Origin: DASZMJ01 sp035551935 | GTDB taxonomy: Bacteria > Planctomycetota > Planctomycetia > Isosphaerales > Isosphaeraceae | Direction of reading: 5' to 3' | Length of the DNA stretch: 14,464 nucleotides | Assembly (NCBI GenBank): GCA_035551935.1 | Contig: DASZMJ010000045.1 | Span: 1-14,464, forward strand | In this document: positions 8,000 to 14,464 of the stretch, piece after piece | Layout of the letters: every line of letters starts with the position of its first letter | How positions within the stretch are numbered: position 1 is the stretch's first letter | Program-made: the position numbers and the translations under genes | The notes under the pieces: model-generated | What the model was told of the DNA's origin: nothing | What the model saw: only the letters and a program-made list of their open reading frames with translations | Database searches by the model: none

Positions 8000-9220
8000 T
8001 CATTTCGACGCCGGGCCCGCGACCCGGAGCAGCCGCTCGCGGACCAACCGGCGGGCCAGCACGAGCTTGGCGTCGCCGCCGAGGTCGTCCGGCAGGGCGA
8101 CGACCGGGAAGCGGTCGTGCTGGGCCACGAACCGCAGGGCCGTCGCGATCTTGAGCGGGCCGCCGACCTGCCCGCCGGGGTACTCGATCGTCACCCAACC
8201 CCCCCGCTCGACCACCCGGCAGATCCGGCCCGGTTCCCGCTCCAGGATCGTGTCCAGGCCGATCTCGTCGGCCCCGACCGGCGGGGCGAACCGGTCGCCG
8301 GGCAAGGGCAGGAGCTGGCCGAAGAACTGGTCGCCGAGCGCCCCGACGGCCCCCTCGACCTCCGCGCGATCCTTGAGGACCTCGAGCAGTTCCGCGAACC
8401 GCTCCCGGACCGCCCCGGTCACGCCCGACGGGCCGAGGATCTCCCGCGGCATGGCCTCGCGGAACCGCCGGTCCTCCCGCGTGACGGCCGTCAACGCCTC
8501 GTCCAGCAGGTCGGCCCAGCGGTAGACGTTCACGCCGACGGTCAGGTGCATCGAGGCGAGCTCCGAGGTGAACGCCTCGTGGACCACCCCGCGGGGGACG
8601 TAGAGCAGGTCCCCCGCCTCGAGCGATACCTCCCGCGGCGGCCCGAGCCGGTCCTTCGGCACCTCGGACCGCTCGTCCACGAGCGGCAGCGGCCTCGGGG
8701 CGTCATAGAGCCGCCATTGCTTCGACCCTTCGAGCTGGAGGACGAAGACCTCGTGGGTGTCGAAGTGGGCATCGAACCCCTGCGCGCCCGGGGGGGTGAG
8801 GTAGAGGTTGGCGTGGACCGGGCAGCGGAACTCCGCCTCCAACGCCCGGCAGAGCACCGCCACCGGCCCCCAGCGCTGCTGCATGGTCATGAGGATGACC
8901 GTCAACCCCCTGGCGTAGACGTGGTGGACCTCGTCGAGGCTGGCGTACTTCGCCCCCTCCTGGAGCTGCCGGTCGGCCAGCCAGCCCTGGACGTAGGTCC
9001 GGGCGCGCGGCGTCGTCTCCGAGAACGCCCCCGGGTCGACGAACTTGGGGCGCGTGAAGGTGATGACCTGCTCGACGTCGGCCGTCGAGAGCAGCCCCCG
9101 GTAGAAGCCGGGCGCCCCGCGGGCGACGTGCAAGGGCTCCCGCTCCCAGTGGTCGCGGAAGAAGGCGGCCGATCCGATCGGGCCGAGCAAGGCCCCCAGG
9201 TCGAAGGTCGTCGCGACCAT
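8000..9220 (-). CDS. JmjC/cupin Fe(II)/2-oxoglutarate-dependent oxygenase
   Basis: Encodes 406 residues. The fold resembles the JmjC cupins that hydroxylate ribosomal proteins (YcfD/RoxA group). A metal triad is visible: H152 and D154 in GFDAHFDTHEVF, and H214 in YVPRGVVHEAF. LEGSKQWRLY (163-172) is the usual strand that follows in these enzymes, and K167 could hold 2-oxoglutarate. The N-terminus (FFRDHWEREPLHV, 20-32) is typical of the family, as is a C-terminal winged-helix-like part (about 260-406). The start is ATG 9220, preceded by AGGGGGTGA five bases upstream. It is the first gene of the operon, 123 bases ahead of the precursor, so a role in peptide tailoring (side-chain hydroxylation) is plausible; housekeeping hydroxylation of another protein cannot be excluded. 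Confidence 0.88.
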   Translation of the reverse strand: MVATTFDLGALLGPIGSAAFFRDHWEREPLHVARGAPGFYRGLLSTADVEQVITFTRPKFVDPGAFSETTPRARTYVQGWLADRQLQEGAKYASLDEVHHVYARGLTVILMTMQQRWGPVAVLCRALEAEFRCPVHANLYLTPPGAQGFDAHFDTHEVFVLQLEGSKQWRLYDAPRPLPLVDERSEVPKDRLGPPREVSLEAGDLLYVPRGVVHEAFTSELASMHLTVGVNVYRWADLLDEALTAVTREDRRFREAMPREILGPSGVTGAVRERFAELLEVLKDRAEVEGAVGALGDQFFGQLLPLPGDRFAPPVGADEIGLDTILEREPGRICRVVERGGWVTIEYPGGQVGGPLKIATALRFVAQHDRFPVVALPDDLGGDAKLVLARRLVRERLLRVAGPASK

Positions 9221-9528
9221 GGGAATCACCCCCTTTGCGACCCCGCGCGGCATCGCGGCCCTCGCCCCCGTATGGCAACTCTCGTGCGCGTTGCGAGGCA
9301 ATCCACTGCGCCCCGCCCGGCCCCGGGCCGGCCTCGACCGCCCGGGACGCCGGGCCCGCCCGCGGCCGCGATGCCCGCCGGTGGGAAGCAACTGCCGCGC
9401 CGCGGCCCGAGGCCCCGCGGCCGACGCCGGTACGGCGGTTGCAGCGCGGGGGACCGGGGAAACACGCCGTTCCCCAAGGCGCTGAGGGCGGGAGCCAACG
9501 ACCCGCCGGTCCATTGAGGAGGTAGGCG
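9221..9528. other. Divergent intergenic region (308 bases)
   Basis: It lies between the RiPP operon (minus) and the secreted LTxxQ gene (plus), so it should hold promoters for both. It is extremely GC-rich and I find no convincing -35/-10 pair. Short palindromes are present: CGCCG-GTA-CGGCG at 9425-9437 and GGGGAA/TTCCCC at 9456-9475, either of which could be an operator. A strong ribosome site, GAGGAGGT (9516-9523), precedes the plus-strand gene. Confidence 0.6.
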
Positions 9529-10173
9529 ATGCGCACGCTTCGCAACGGGGTTGTGGCCCTGGCCGTCCTGGCGATCTGGGCCCCCCCGGCCCGGCCCGAC
9601 GACGACAACCGGATGGTCCCCGAGGAGGGGGCGATCCACGTGATGCTCCTGCGGCAGAAGTGTGTCCGCGACGAGCTGAAGCTGACCGACGACGAGGCCA
9701 AGACGATCCACGAGTACAACGACCGGCAGTTCCACAAGGCCCAGGAGATCCAGAAGCTCGCCCCCGAGGAACGCCACAAGCGGTTCGAGGATCTGTCGCG
9801 CGAGAACGAGCGGTTCCTCGAAAAAGTCCTCGACCCCGCCGAGCGCAAGCGGCTCGACGAGATCAGCCTCCAGGTCGCCGGCCTGCTCCTTGCCACCAGC
9901 CCGAAGGTCGCCGACCGGCTCGGCCTGACCGACTCGCAGAAGCAGCAGCTCAAGCGGCACCAGGGCGAGGCCCGCAAGGAGATGGCCGACGCGCTCCATT
10001 CCAAGTCCAAGGAAGGCCGCCAGGAGAAGCTCAAGGAGCTGCGCCAGACCAGCCGGAAACGGCTCCTGGACGTCCTGACCGACCAGCAGGAAACGACCTG
10101 GAAGCAGATAACCGGCGCGCCCTTCGACGCGAAGTTCCTGTACGACGTGGACGAGGAGGGCTCGTCCCGCTGA
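9529..10173 (+). CDS. Secreted helical LTxxQ-type (Spy/CpxP-like) protein
   Basis: Encodes 214 residues. The start is ATG 9529 with GAGGAGGT five bases upstream. A signal peptide is clear: a basic start (MRTLRNG), a hydrophobic stretch VVALAVLAIW and a likely cleavage after ARP-DD near residue 24. The mature part is almost all helix, rich in Lys, Glu and Gln, with two copies of the LTxxQ-like motif (LKLTDDEAKTI, about 51-61; LGLTDSQKQQL, about 130-140). Such motifs occur in periplasmic Spy/CpxP chaperones and in many planctomycete exported proteins of unknown role. It is divergent from the RiPP operon. No functional link is visible, though a periplasmic partner for an exported peptide is conceivable. 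Confidence 0.85.
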   Translation: MRTLRNGVVALAVLAIWAPPARPDDDNRMVPEEGAIHVMLLRQKCVRDELKLTDDEAKTIHEYNDRQFHKAQEIQKLAPEERHKRFEDLSRENERFLEKVLDPAERKRLDEISLQVAGLLLATSPKVADRLGLTDSQKQQLKRHQGEARKEMADALHSKSKEGRQEKLKELRQTSRKRLLDVLTDQQETTWKQITGAPFDAKFLYDVDEEGSSR

Positions 10174-10201
10174 GGGCCGCCCCCGTGCCCTCATCGTCGA
10201 A

Positions 10202-10245
10202 CGAATCCCGCCGGAGTCCCCTTATGCGACCGCCGGCGGGATTCG
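10202..10245. terminator. Terminator-like hairpin between convergent units
   Basis: CGAATCCCGCCGG (10202-10214) pairs perfectly with CCGGCGGGATTCG (10233-10245) across an 18-base loop. It lies 28 bases after the stop of the secreted protein and beyond the 3' end of the minus-strand tRNA, so it can serve both directions. No T-run is present. Confidence 0.6.
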
Positions 10246-10320
10246 AATCGGCCTTCACGCCGTAAGGTCACCATGACCCGCCCGCGCCGGCCCGGCCGCG
10301 CGGCGGAATTCCGCGGACTC

Positions 10321-10335
10321 TTGCCGCAAGTCGTT
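10321..10335 (+). repeat. Left arm of inverted repeat bracketing tRNA-Leu
   Basis: TTGCCGCAAGTCGTT matches the reverse complement of 10445-10459 at 14 of 15 positions. The two arms enclose the tRNA gene almost symmetrically, 14 bases beyond its 3' end and 13 bases beyond its 5' end. Confidence 0.75.
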
Positions 10336-10348
10336 TGTCATTCGGGAG

Positions 10349-10431
<83 letters not shown>

Positions 10432-10444
10432 GGCCTTATGCTGC

Positions 10445-10459
10445 AACGACTTACGGCAA
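10445..10459 (-). repeat. Right arm of inverted repeat bracketing tRNA-Leu
   Basis: AACGACTTACGGCAA is the inverted partner of 10321-10335 with a single mismatch. In the primary transcript the two arms could pair and clamp the ends of the pre-tRNA. Otherwise they could be recombinase arm sites. Confidence 0.75.
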
Positions 10460-10521
10460 TCGATTCGGCCGGTCCCGGAGGCTTGTGACAATCCTGTGCC
10501 GGATTTGCGACGGGTTCCGGC

Positions 10522-11710
10522 CTATCCGGACGCCTTCTCAGGGTACTCGACGATGTGACCGGGGGCAAGGACGCCCGCGCCGTAGGGCAGCTTGGCCAGG
10601 GCCTGGCGCTTGGTCTGGATGTGGATCTTGGCGTAGATCCGCATGGTCATGTCGAGCGTCTTGTGCCCGAGCAGCTCCTGGACGGACTTCGGGTCGGCGC
10701 CGCTGGCGATCAGGCTGGTGGCGAACGTCCGCCGCAGCGAGTGGAGGTCCACGTGGTCGACCTCCCGGCCCTCGGCGTCCAGGGTCCGGGTCACGATCCC
10801 GGCGGCGCGGCAGCAGCGCATGAAGGCGTGGTACAGCCCGGAGCCGTGGGTCAGGGGCGTGTTCTGGGTTGTCACGAAGACCCGGTCCCGGGTGAATCGC
10901 GCCCGGACGCGCTCCGCGATCTTGGCCGTCCGGCCGGTCCCGACGGCGCGGGCGGCGCGGCCCGCCTCCCGGCGGGCGAGGATGTCCCAGAGGCCGGTGT
11001 CGATCGGGATGCGCCGGGCCGTGTGGTTCTTGGCCACGCCTGAGCGGACGACCAGCTCGCGGGCCTCCTTAGTCGACGTCGCCGAACGTCAGGCTGGCCA
11101 GTTCCTGCTTGCGGAGGCCGGTGACCAGGAAGCAGTACCAGATGTCCCGCCAGTGCGGCGGGCTGGCCTCGAGCAGCCGGCCGACCTCGGCCGTCGTCAA
11201 CGCGCGGCCGTCCTTCGGGTGGTCATGGGGCAGCGGATCGAACTCGGCCAGGGGGTTGCTGCCGATGAGCCGCTGCTTGACGCCCCGGCGGAGCATCGTG
11301 GCCAGGGCGCCGACCTCCATGTTGACCGTCCGCGGCGAGACACCCTCGGCCAGCCGCTCCTGGCGATAGGCCAGGGCGCCCGCGGCGGTGACCTGCGCGG
11401 CGCGGATGGCGCCGATCCGCGGCAGGATGTTCCGCAGGCAGCGCCCGTACCGCTCGCCGGTCGCCGGCTTCCGCGCCTGCCGGCAGTGCTTGAGGAATTG
11501 CTCCTTGAGCTCGTCGAGCGGGTAGTCGTTGTCGAGCAGGCCGAAGTCGGCGCGGTCGGCGCGGGCGCGCAGCTCGTTCAGGAGCTGGCGGGCGACCTCG
11601 AGGTTGCCGGAGAGCCGCTTGCGGACCCGCCGGCCCCCGGCGCAGAAGTCGGCGTAGTAGACGTCGCCGCGGCGGCGGATGCCCTCGGGCAGCTTCGGTG
11701 GTCTCGGCAT
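10522..11710 (-). pseudogene. Tyrosine recombinase/phage-type integrase, broken by a frameshift
   Basis: The two halves lie in different frames. The first runs from ATG 11710 (GGAGGG about eight bases upstream) to a TAA at 11069-11071 and contains the N-terminal SAM-like DNA-binding part plus the first catalytic Arg (TGLRKQEL). The second continues to 10522 with HSLRRTF (His and second Arg), LLGHKTLDMT and the nucleophile Tyr in MRIYAKIH. Reading across the junction, GAC-T-AAGGAG would become GAC-TGG-AAG-GAG (Asp-Trp-Lys-Glu) if two bases were restored, which suggests a 2-base deletion. The repaired protein would be about 396 residues, a normal integrase length. Every catalytic residue I can identify is intact, so the break looks recent; a sequencing error or programmed frameshift is less likely but possible. 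Confidence 0.85.
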
Positions 11711-11864
11711 CGATGGCCCTCCGTCCAGGAGATGCCATCCTACCATCGCCGCGCGCCGGCGGGAGCGCCCCGGCGCCGGGCCGAGGGGCTCAGATCGGTC
11801 CCCTCGGCCCGGCTTCGACGATCGATGCGATCGGGTTGCCAAAGAGCGATCGACGGCGGGCGGC

Positions 11865-12287
11865 TCAGCAGGCGGCGGGCTTGCGGCGGGGCCGGGGGGG
11901 CGGCATGAGCGCAGCGTCGAGGTCGATGAGGTTGCCGGCCGGCAGCGGGGCGGCCAGGTCGGCCGCGTCCTCGCCGTCGTCGCCGAGCGGGCCGAAGTCG
12001 TGCAGCCGCCCGTCGGCGACCAGGGCGCAGCGGCCGTCGGGGTCGGCGACCGCGGCGCGGACGGCGCGCTCCAGCTCGGCCCGCGCCCGCCGCTCGGCGG
12101 CTTCGGCGGCCGCCAGGGGCGGCGGGGTGGCCGCGGCGGCGGCCGGCTCGCCCGCGAAGTAGTCCCGGCCGGCGGCGACCCGGCGCAGGGCCTCGCGGTG
12201 GCGGCGGGCGAGGCCGGTCAGCCGGGCGGCGCGCCGGCGGGCCAGCGACGGCGGCGGGGCGTCGAGCCCGGCGATCAGCCGCCGCAT
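11865..12287 (-). CDS. Small Ala/Arg-rich protein of unknown function
   Basis: Encodes 140 residues from ATG 12287, which lies inside the 3' end of the gene before it (13-base overlap). The first 110 residues are Ala/Arg-rich and probably helical (RRRAARLTGLARRHREALRR, then a Pro/Ala linker and AEAAERRARAELERAVRAAV). The last 50 are more acidic (DDGEDAADLA) and end in a basic PPPRPRRKPAAC tail. The ribosome site is weak (a G-run), fitting coupled translation from the upstream gene. I recognise no family. It lies 154 bases before the integrase in the same direction, so it is probably cargo or an accessory gene of the element. Confidence 0.55.
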   Translation of the reverse strand: MRRLIAGLDAPPPSLARRRAARLTGLARRHREALRRVAAGRDYFAGEPAAAAATPPPLAAAEAAERRARAELERAVRAAVADPDGRCALVADGRLHDFGPLGDDGEDAADLAAPLPAGNLIDLDAALMPPPRPRRKPAAC

Positions 12288-12625
12288 CCGCGGGTCGCCG
12301 CCACGGGCCCCCTTCCGCCCGCGGCCCCGCGTTCGGCCCGCGTCGGACCGCCCGCCGGGGTCGACGCCGAGGGCGGGGCTGCGGCGGGCGTCCCCGCGGG
12401 CCCCGGCTCGGGCCCGTCGAGGCCGAGATTGGCCCGAACGTGCCGGCTCAAGCCCTCCTCGAAGAAGTTGATCGCGAGCTGGGCGAAGCGAGGGTCGAGG
12501 TCGCGATTGGCGGCCCCGCACATGAAGCGGATGCGGCCGATGATGCGACGCTCGTCGTGCGTGAGGGGCCGCTTGGCGGCCAGCTCGAGACAATCCCTCT
12601 CGACCCATGCGTCATCGTCGGACAT
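12275..12625 (-). CDS. Small element-borne protein of unknown function
   Basis: Encodes 116 residues from ATG 12625, which has AGGAGGG six bases upstream. Residues 1-70 look like a folded helical domain (DERRIIGRIRFMCGAANRDL and RFAQLAINFFEEGLSRHVR). Residues 71-116 are Pro/Ala/Gly-rich and may be a flexible tail. It has no membrane segment and no motif I can name. It overlaps the next gene by 13 bases in another frame, and both point toward the integrase. The tail could also be the product of an old frameshift that split one longer gene in two. Confidence 0.6.
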   Translation of the reverse strand: MSDDDAWVERDCLELAAKRPLTHDERRIIGRIRFMCGAANRDLDPRFAQLAINFFEEGLSRHVRANLGLDGPEPGPAGTPAAAPPSASTPAGGPTRAERGAAGGRGPVAATRGCGG

Positions 12626-12708
12626 GGTGGCCCTCCTGGATCGGATGGACTCGGGATGATGCCGGGGGCGGGCAACGTGCGCGCCCCCGCGGTTCGTCGT
12701 CGTCGGCC

Positions 12709-13014
12709 TCAGCCGATGAGGCCGCAGGCGCGGGCCGCGGCCAGGTGCTTGCAGCCGGCCGGGTCGAGGCCGTCGCGGTGGAACGTCCAGTCAGGGCAGT
12801 CGCACTCGGCGTAGCCGTCGGGGTAGCCGGCCAGGTCGTACACCTCGCCGTCGCCCGCCAGCTTCGCCAGCCGGAACGCCCGGGCCGCCCCGATGCCGCG
12901 GCCGTCCAGCGGCCGGACCCGGTAGCGGACCCCGTTGATGCTCAGCGTCAGGCCGCAGGTCCCGTGCGCGGCCTTGATCGTGCGGGGCTTCCTCGCCGTT
13001 GTCGCCGTCGCCAT
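12709..13014 (-). CDS. Small protein with SWIM-like zinc finger
   Basis: Encodes 101 residues from ATG 13014; GGAGGG lies about nine bases upstream. Residues 1-12 are basic (MATATTARKPRT). The C-terminal third carries CDCPDWTFHRDG followed by CKHLAAARACGL, matching the CxC...CxH zinc-binding pattern of SWIM domains, which bind DNA or proteins. The middle (LSINGVRYRVRPLD) is probably a short beta segment. Stand-alone SWIM proteins of this size are common in planctomycete genomic islands to my knowledge, but their role is not known. It is transcribed toward the integrase with its neighbours. Confidence 0.75.
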   Translation of the reverse strand: MATATTARKPRTIKAAHGTCGLTLSINGVRYRVRPLDGRGIGAARAFRLAKLAGDGEVYDLAGYPDGYAECDCPDWTFHRDGLDPAGCKHLAAARACGLIG

Positions 13015-13086
13015 GGTCCTGACCCTCCCGGGCTCGCGGTGCGGATGGTCGGGGGCCGGACCGCCGGGCCCCCGCGGGAGGTCAGG

Positions 13087-13368
13087 TCAGAACAGCGGCA
13101 GCCCGTCGCCGATGAGGGCCTCGGCCGCCAGCTCGGCGAGCAGGGCGTCCATCTCGGCGTCGGTCGGCTCGGCCGCATACCGGCGGGCCTCGGCCTCGCG
13201 ATAGGCGGCCTCGGCGGCGAGGTCGGCGTCGGCGACGACGGGGTGAAGGTCCCAGGCGTCGGCGTCGTCGGCCTGCTGGGCGGCCCACCAGGCGCGGTCG
13301 GCGGGGTCGATCGGGTCGAGGTCGAGGTCGTGGGCGACGGGCGGGGCGGTCGGTGCTAGAATGGCCAT
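13087..13368 (-). CDS. Small acidic protein of unknown function
   Basis: Encodes 93 residues from ATG 13368, with GAGGAG about eight bases upstream. It is strongly acidic and Ala-rich (DLDLDPIDPADRAWWAAQQA, then DAEMDALLAELAAEALIGDG), probably helical, with no signal peptide or membrane segment. It is the first gene of the minus-strand set that leads to the integrase. Small acidic proteins of this kind are typical of phages and islands, but nothing here fixes a role. Confidence 0.65.
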   Translation of the reverse strand: MAILAPTAPPVAHDLDLDPIDPADRAWWAAQQADDADAWDLHPVVADADLAAEAAYREAEARRYAAEPTDAEMDALLAELAAEALIGDGLPLF

Positions 13369-13467
13369 CGGCGGGGCTCCTCACTAGCCTTGCCATTGGG
13401 CCTCGGGGTGTTAGCCGCACCTCGGGGCCCATTTTCGTTGTCGGCGGTCGCCGCTCGACCACCTACA

Positions 13468-13473
13468 TTGACA
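13468..13473 (+). promoter_or_regulatory. Perfect -35 box (TTGACA) in the divergent gap
   Basis: TTGACA lies inside the palindrome ATTGACAAT, in the only clearly AT-richer stretch of the right-hand region. A weak -10 candidate, CATAGA, follows at 13492-13497. It may be a regulated promoter or operator for the plus-strand regulator genes. Confidence 0.35.
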
Positions 13474-13554
13474 ATATACACCGTGGCAACACATAGATCA
13501 AGGGGTCTGTCGGAATTTTCTGGGCAGCATAGCCGATGCGCCGATGCCGCAGTG

Positions 13555-13583
13555 TTGCCTTCGTATTGCTACGGTGATAGAAT
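13555..13583 (+). promoter_or_regulatory. Sigma70-type promoter for the small plus-strand regulator gene
   Basis: TTGCCT (13555-13560) and TAGAAT (13578-13583) are separated by exactly 17 bases. A transcript would start near 13590, leaving about 40 untranslated bases before ATG 13630, which supports that start over the longer open frame. Confidence 0.5.
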
Positions 13584-13629
13584 GGCCCGTGGCGGCCGTG
13601 TGGGCCGCGCCGATCGTGAGGGGCCGGAC

Positions 13630-13869
13630 ATGAGCGGGACTGAGGAACGACCGAAGCGCCGGCCGGGGCCGAAACCCGACCCGGCCCGCACGCGCCATGC
13701 GGTAACCAACATCCGGTCCGCGCCCGGATGGAAGGCGTGGCTAGAGCGGCTGGCGGCGTTCGATTCCGAGGCCCGCCGCGCCGACGCCAACATCAGCGAG
13801 ACGGTCGACCGCGCCCTGGTGCTCTACGCCCAGTCGATCCGCTTCCCCGAGGCGGCGCCCAAGCGCTGA
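13630..13869 (+). CDS. Small basic DNA-binding-like protein, possible ribbon-helix-helix relative
   Basis: Encodes 79 residues from ATG 13630, with GAGGGG about six bases upstream and a promoter that starts just before it. A longer frame begins at 13390 but runs through the promoter and AT-rich gap. The N-terminus is basic and Pro-rich (ERPKRRPGPKPD). The rest reads like a beta strand and two helices (RHAVTNIRSAPGWKAWLERL, then NISETVDRALVLYAQ), similar in outline to CopG/ribbon-helix-helix proteins. It ends three bases before a strong hairpin and lies ahead of a second RHH-like gene. Role unproven; an element regulator or antitoxin would fit. Confidence 0.65.
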   Translation: MSGTEERPKRRPGPKPDPARTRHAVTNIRSAPGWKAWLERLAAFDSEARRADANISETVDRALVLYAQSIRFPEAAPKR

Positions 13870-13870
13870 G

Positions 13871-13895
13871 ATGAGCCGCCGGCCCGGCGGCTCAT
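13871..13895. terminator. Hairpin terminator after the first small regulator gene
   Basis: ATGAGCCGCCG (13871-13881) pairs perfectly with CGGCGGCTCAT (13885-13895) around a 3-base loop, starting two bases after the upstream stop codon. Only a short GTTCGATCT follows, so the T-run is poor. Confidence 0.7.
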
Positions 13896-13920
13896 GTTCG
13901 ATCTAACCGGAGCCGATCCC

Positions 13921-14109
13921 ATGCCCGAGAGCGTCGTCCACTTCCAGATCCGCATGCCGCCGGCGCTGCACGAGCGGCTGGCGAGCGTCGCGACCGAGCG
14001 GAAGCAGTCGCTCAACCTGATGATCGTCGACATGCTCCAGCGGGCGCTCGATGAGCACGCCGCGCGGGAGGCCGCCGATGGGCCCGCGCCGACCGGGCCC
14101 GGACGCTGA
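13921..14109 (+). CDS. Ribbon-helix-helix (Arc/HicB-like) DNA-binding protein
   Basis: Encodes 62 residues from ATG 13921; CGGAG lies about nine bases upstream, and the alternative start at 13894 falls inside the terminator hairpin. Residues 4-42 fit the RHH fold: a strand VVHFQIRMPP, helix ALHERLASVATERKQ, turn SLNLM and helix IVDMLQRALDEH. Such dimers bind DNA as antitoxins or as regulators of mobile elements. The C-terminus is a short Gly/Pro tail. No toxin gene follows; the next gene is an excisionase-like HTH protein, so control of excision or element genes is the better guess. Confidence 0.75.
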   Translation: MPESVVHFQIRMPPALHERLASVATERKQSLNLMIVDMLQRALDEHAAREAADGPAPTGPGR

Positions 14110-14209
14110 GCCGACCTGAAACGATCGCGGTAGGAACAGACGGCGGGTCAGGCGCAGGGGGGGATCGGCATGGAAGATCGTCCTGACCCGGGGGCGACGC
14201 GGCCCGCCG

Positions 14210-14362
14210 TTGAGCATCCTGACGATCGCCGAGGCCGCCGCCGCGCTGCGCGTCCCCGAATCGCGCGTCTGGCAGTGGTACCGCGAGCGCGGCCTGGCGC
14301 TCGTCTATACCGCCGGCACCGCCCGGCCCGGCCGCCGCGGCGCCAAGGCCGCGTCGCTCTAG
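14210..14362 (+). CDS. Excisionase-like helix-turn-helix protein, probably truncated at its 3' end
   Basis: Encodes 50 residues from a proposed TTG at 14210. LTIAEAAAALRVPESRVWQW (residues 4-23) is a clear HTH_17/MerR-like excisionase motif and is followed by YRERGLAL, normal for this fold. The frame is open further upstream without an ATG, so the start is uncertain. Its stop codon, TAG, coincides with the TA before the apparent end of an IS630-type element, so the real C-terminus has probably been lost to the insertion. An overlapping open frame from 14170 is Arg/Pro-rich and looks like a shadow. It follows the RHH gene on the same strand. Confidence 0.55.
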   Translation: MSILTIAEAAAALRVPESRVWQWYRERGLALVYTAGTARPGRRGAKAASL

Positions 14363-14464
14363 AGCGGTTTACCCATGAGCTGCATACAGGCCGGCCTGTT
14401 GGAACCAGCCGATGATGTCCTGGTCGGTTACCTCTCGCAACGCGTCACCGATGGCGTCGTAGAG
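14362..14464. mobile_element. End of an IS630-family insertion sequence (cut by window edge)
   Basis: The transposase tail begins seven bases inside GAGCGGTTT, which directly follows a TA at 14360-14361. IS630 elements target and duplicate TA. The other end lies outside the window, so the exact boundary and inverted repeat cannot be confirmed. Confidence 0.55.
14369..14464 (-). CDS. IS630-family transposase, C-terminal fragment
   Basis: Only the last 31 residues are in the window: LYDAIGDALREVTDQDIIGW, then FQQAGLYAAHG and a TAA. The pattern of a 'DA...L..VT..DI.GWF...GLY' tail is the usual end of IS630-type DDE transposases. The rest of the gene lies beyond 14464, so intactness cannot be judged. 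Confidence 0.65.
   Translation of the reverse strand, partial: LYDAIGDALREVTDQDIIGWFQQAGLYAAHG

Noticed and set aside
10240..10249. GATTCGAATC resembling a tRNA T-loop
   Set aside because: The flanks do not pair as a T stem and no other tRNA arms are present. It is simply a palindrome at the hairpin arm.
11679..12659. Plus-strand 326-residue frame opposite the small element genes
   Set aside because: Low-complexity Gly/Arg/Ala translation without a ribosome site, while the minus-strand genes have good ribosome sites and more protein-like sequence.
13390..13629. Long N-terminal extension of the first small regulator gene
   Set aside because: It would be translated from the AT-rich divergent gap that carries the promoter elements. 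ATG 13630 has its own ribosome site.
14170..14415. Frame starting MEDRPDPG
   Set aside because: Arg/Pro-rich and running into the IS end, whereas the overlapping frame from 14210 gives a clear HTH motif.

Overview
The window is very GC-rich and looks like a planctomycete, most likely of the Isosphaeraceae type. This is inferred from family resemblance only: the NHLP-type RiPP leader, the RANA-STGPRTPEGK protein, the short palindromic repeats that read as ADGTRSVPAT or GTLRVPSA in translation, and the secreted LTxxQ protein. No database search was possible.

Layout. At the left, positions 123-1253 hold a conserved protein of unknown function, followed by a 339-base gap with three copies of a hairpin repeat. 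Positions 1593-3535 are a two-gene ABC transporter on the plus strand (ATPase, then permease, overlapping by 4 bases). A large two-arm palindrome (3566-3639) separates it from the convergent operon.

The centre (3653-9220, minus strand) is a complete-looking azole/azoline RiPP (TOMM) cluster. In order of transcription it encodes a JmjC-type cupin oxygenase, a 109-residue precursor with an NHLP leader and a seven-cysteine CGRCG-repeat core, a fused cyclodehydratase (leader-binding/E1-like part plus YcaO) and a SagB-type FMN dehydrogenase. The inferred chemistry is that the YcaO fusion binds the leader and cyclises core cysteines to thiazolines, SagB oxidises these to thiazoles, and the cupin may hydroxylate the peptide. 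No dedicated protease or C39 exporter is present. The ABC transporter next door is a possible exporter, but this is unproven. Strong hairpins between the precursor and the enzymes may lower enzyme expression relative to precursor.

Divergent from the cluster lies a small secreted LTxxQ protein (9529-10173), then a terminator-like hairpin and a tRNA-Leu(UAG) gene (minus strand) bracketed by a 15-base inverted repeat.

The right end (10522-14464) resembles a decaying integrated element. It has a tyrosine recombinase broken by a 2-base frameshift, four small minus-strand genes (one with a SWIM-like zinc finger), two small plus-strand genes (one clear ribbon-helix-helix protein and one possible relative), an excisionase-like HTH gene apparently cut off by an insertion, and the tail of an IS630-family transposase running off the window.
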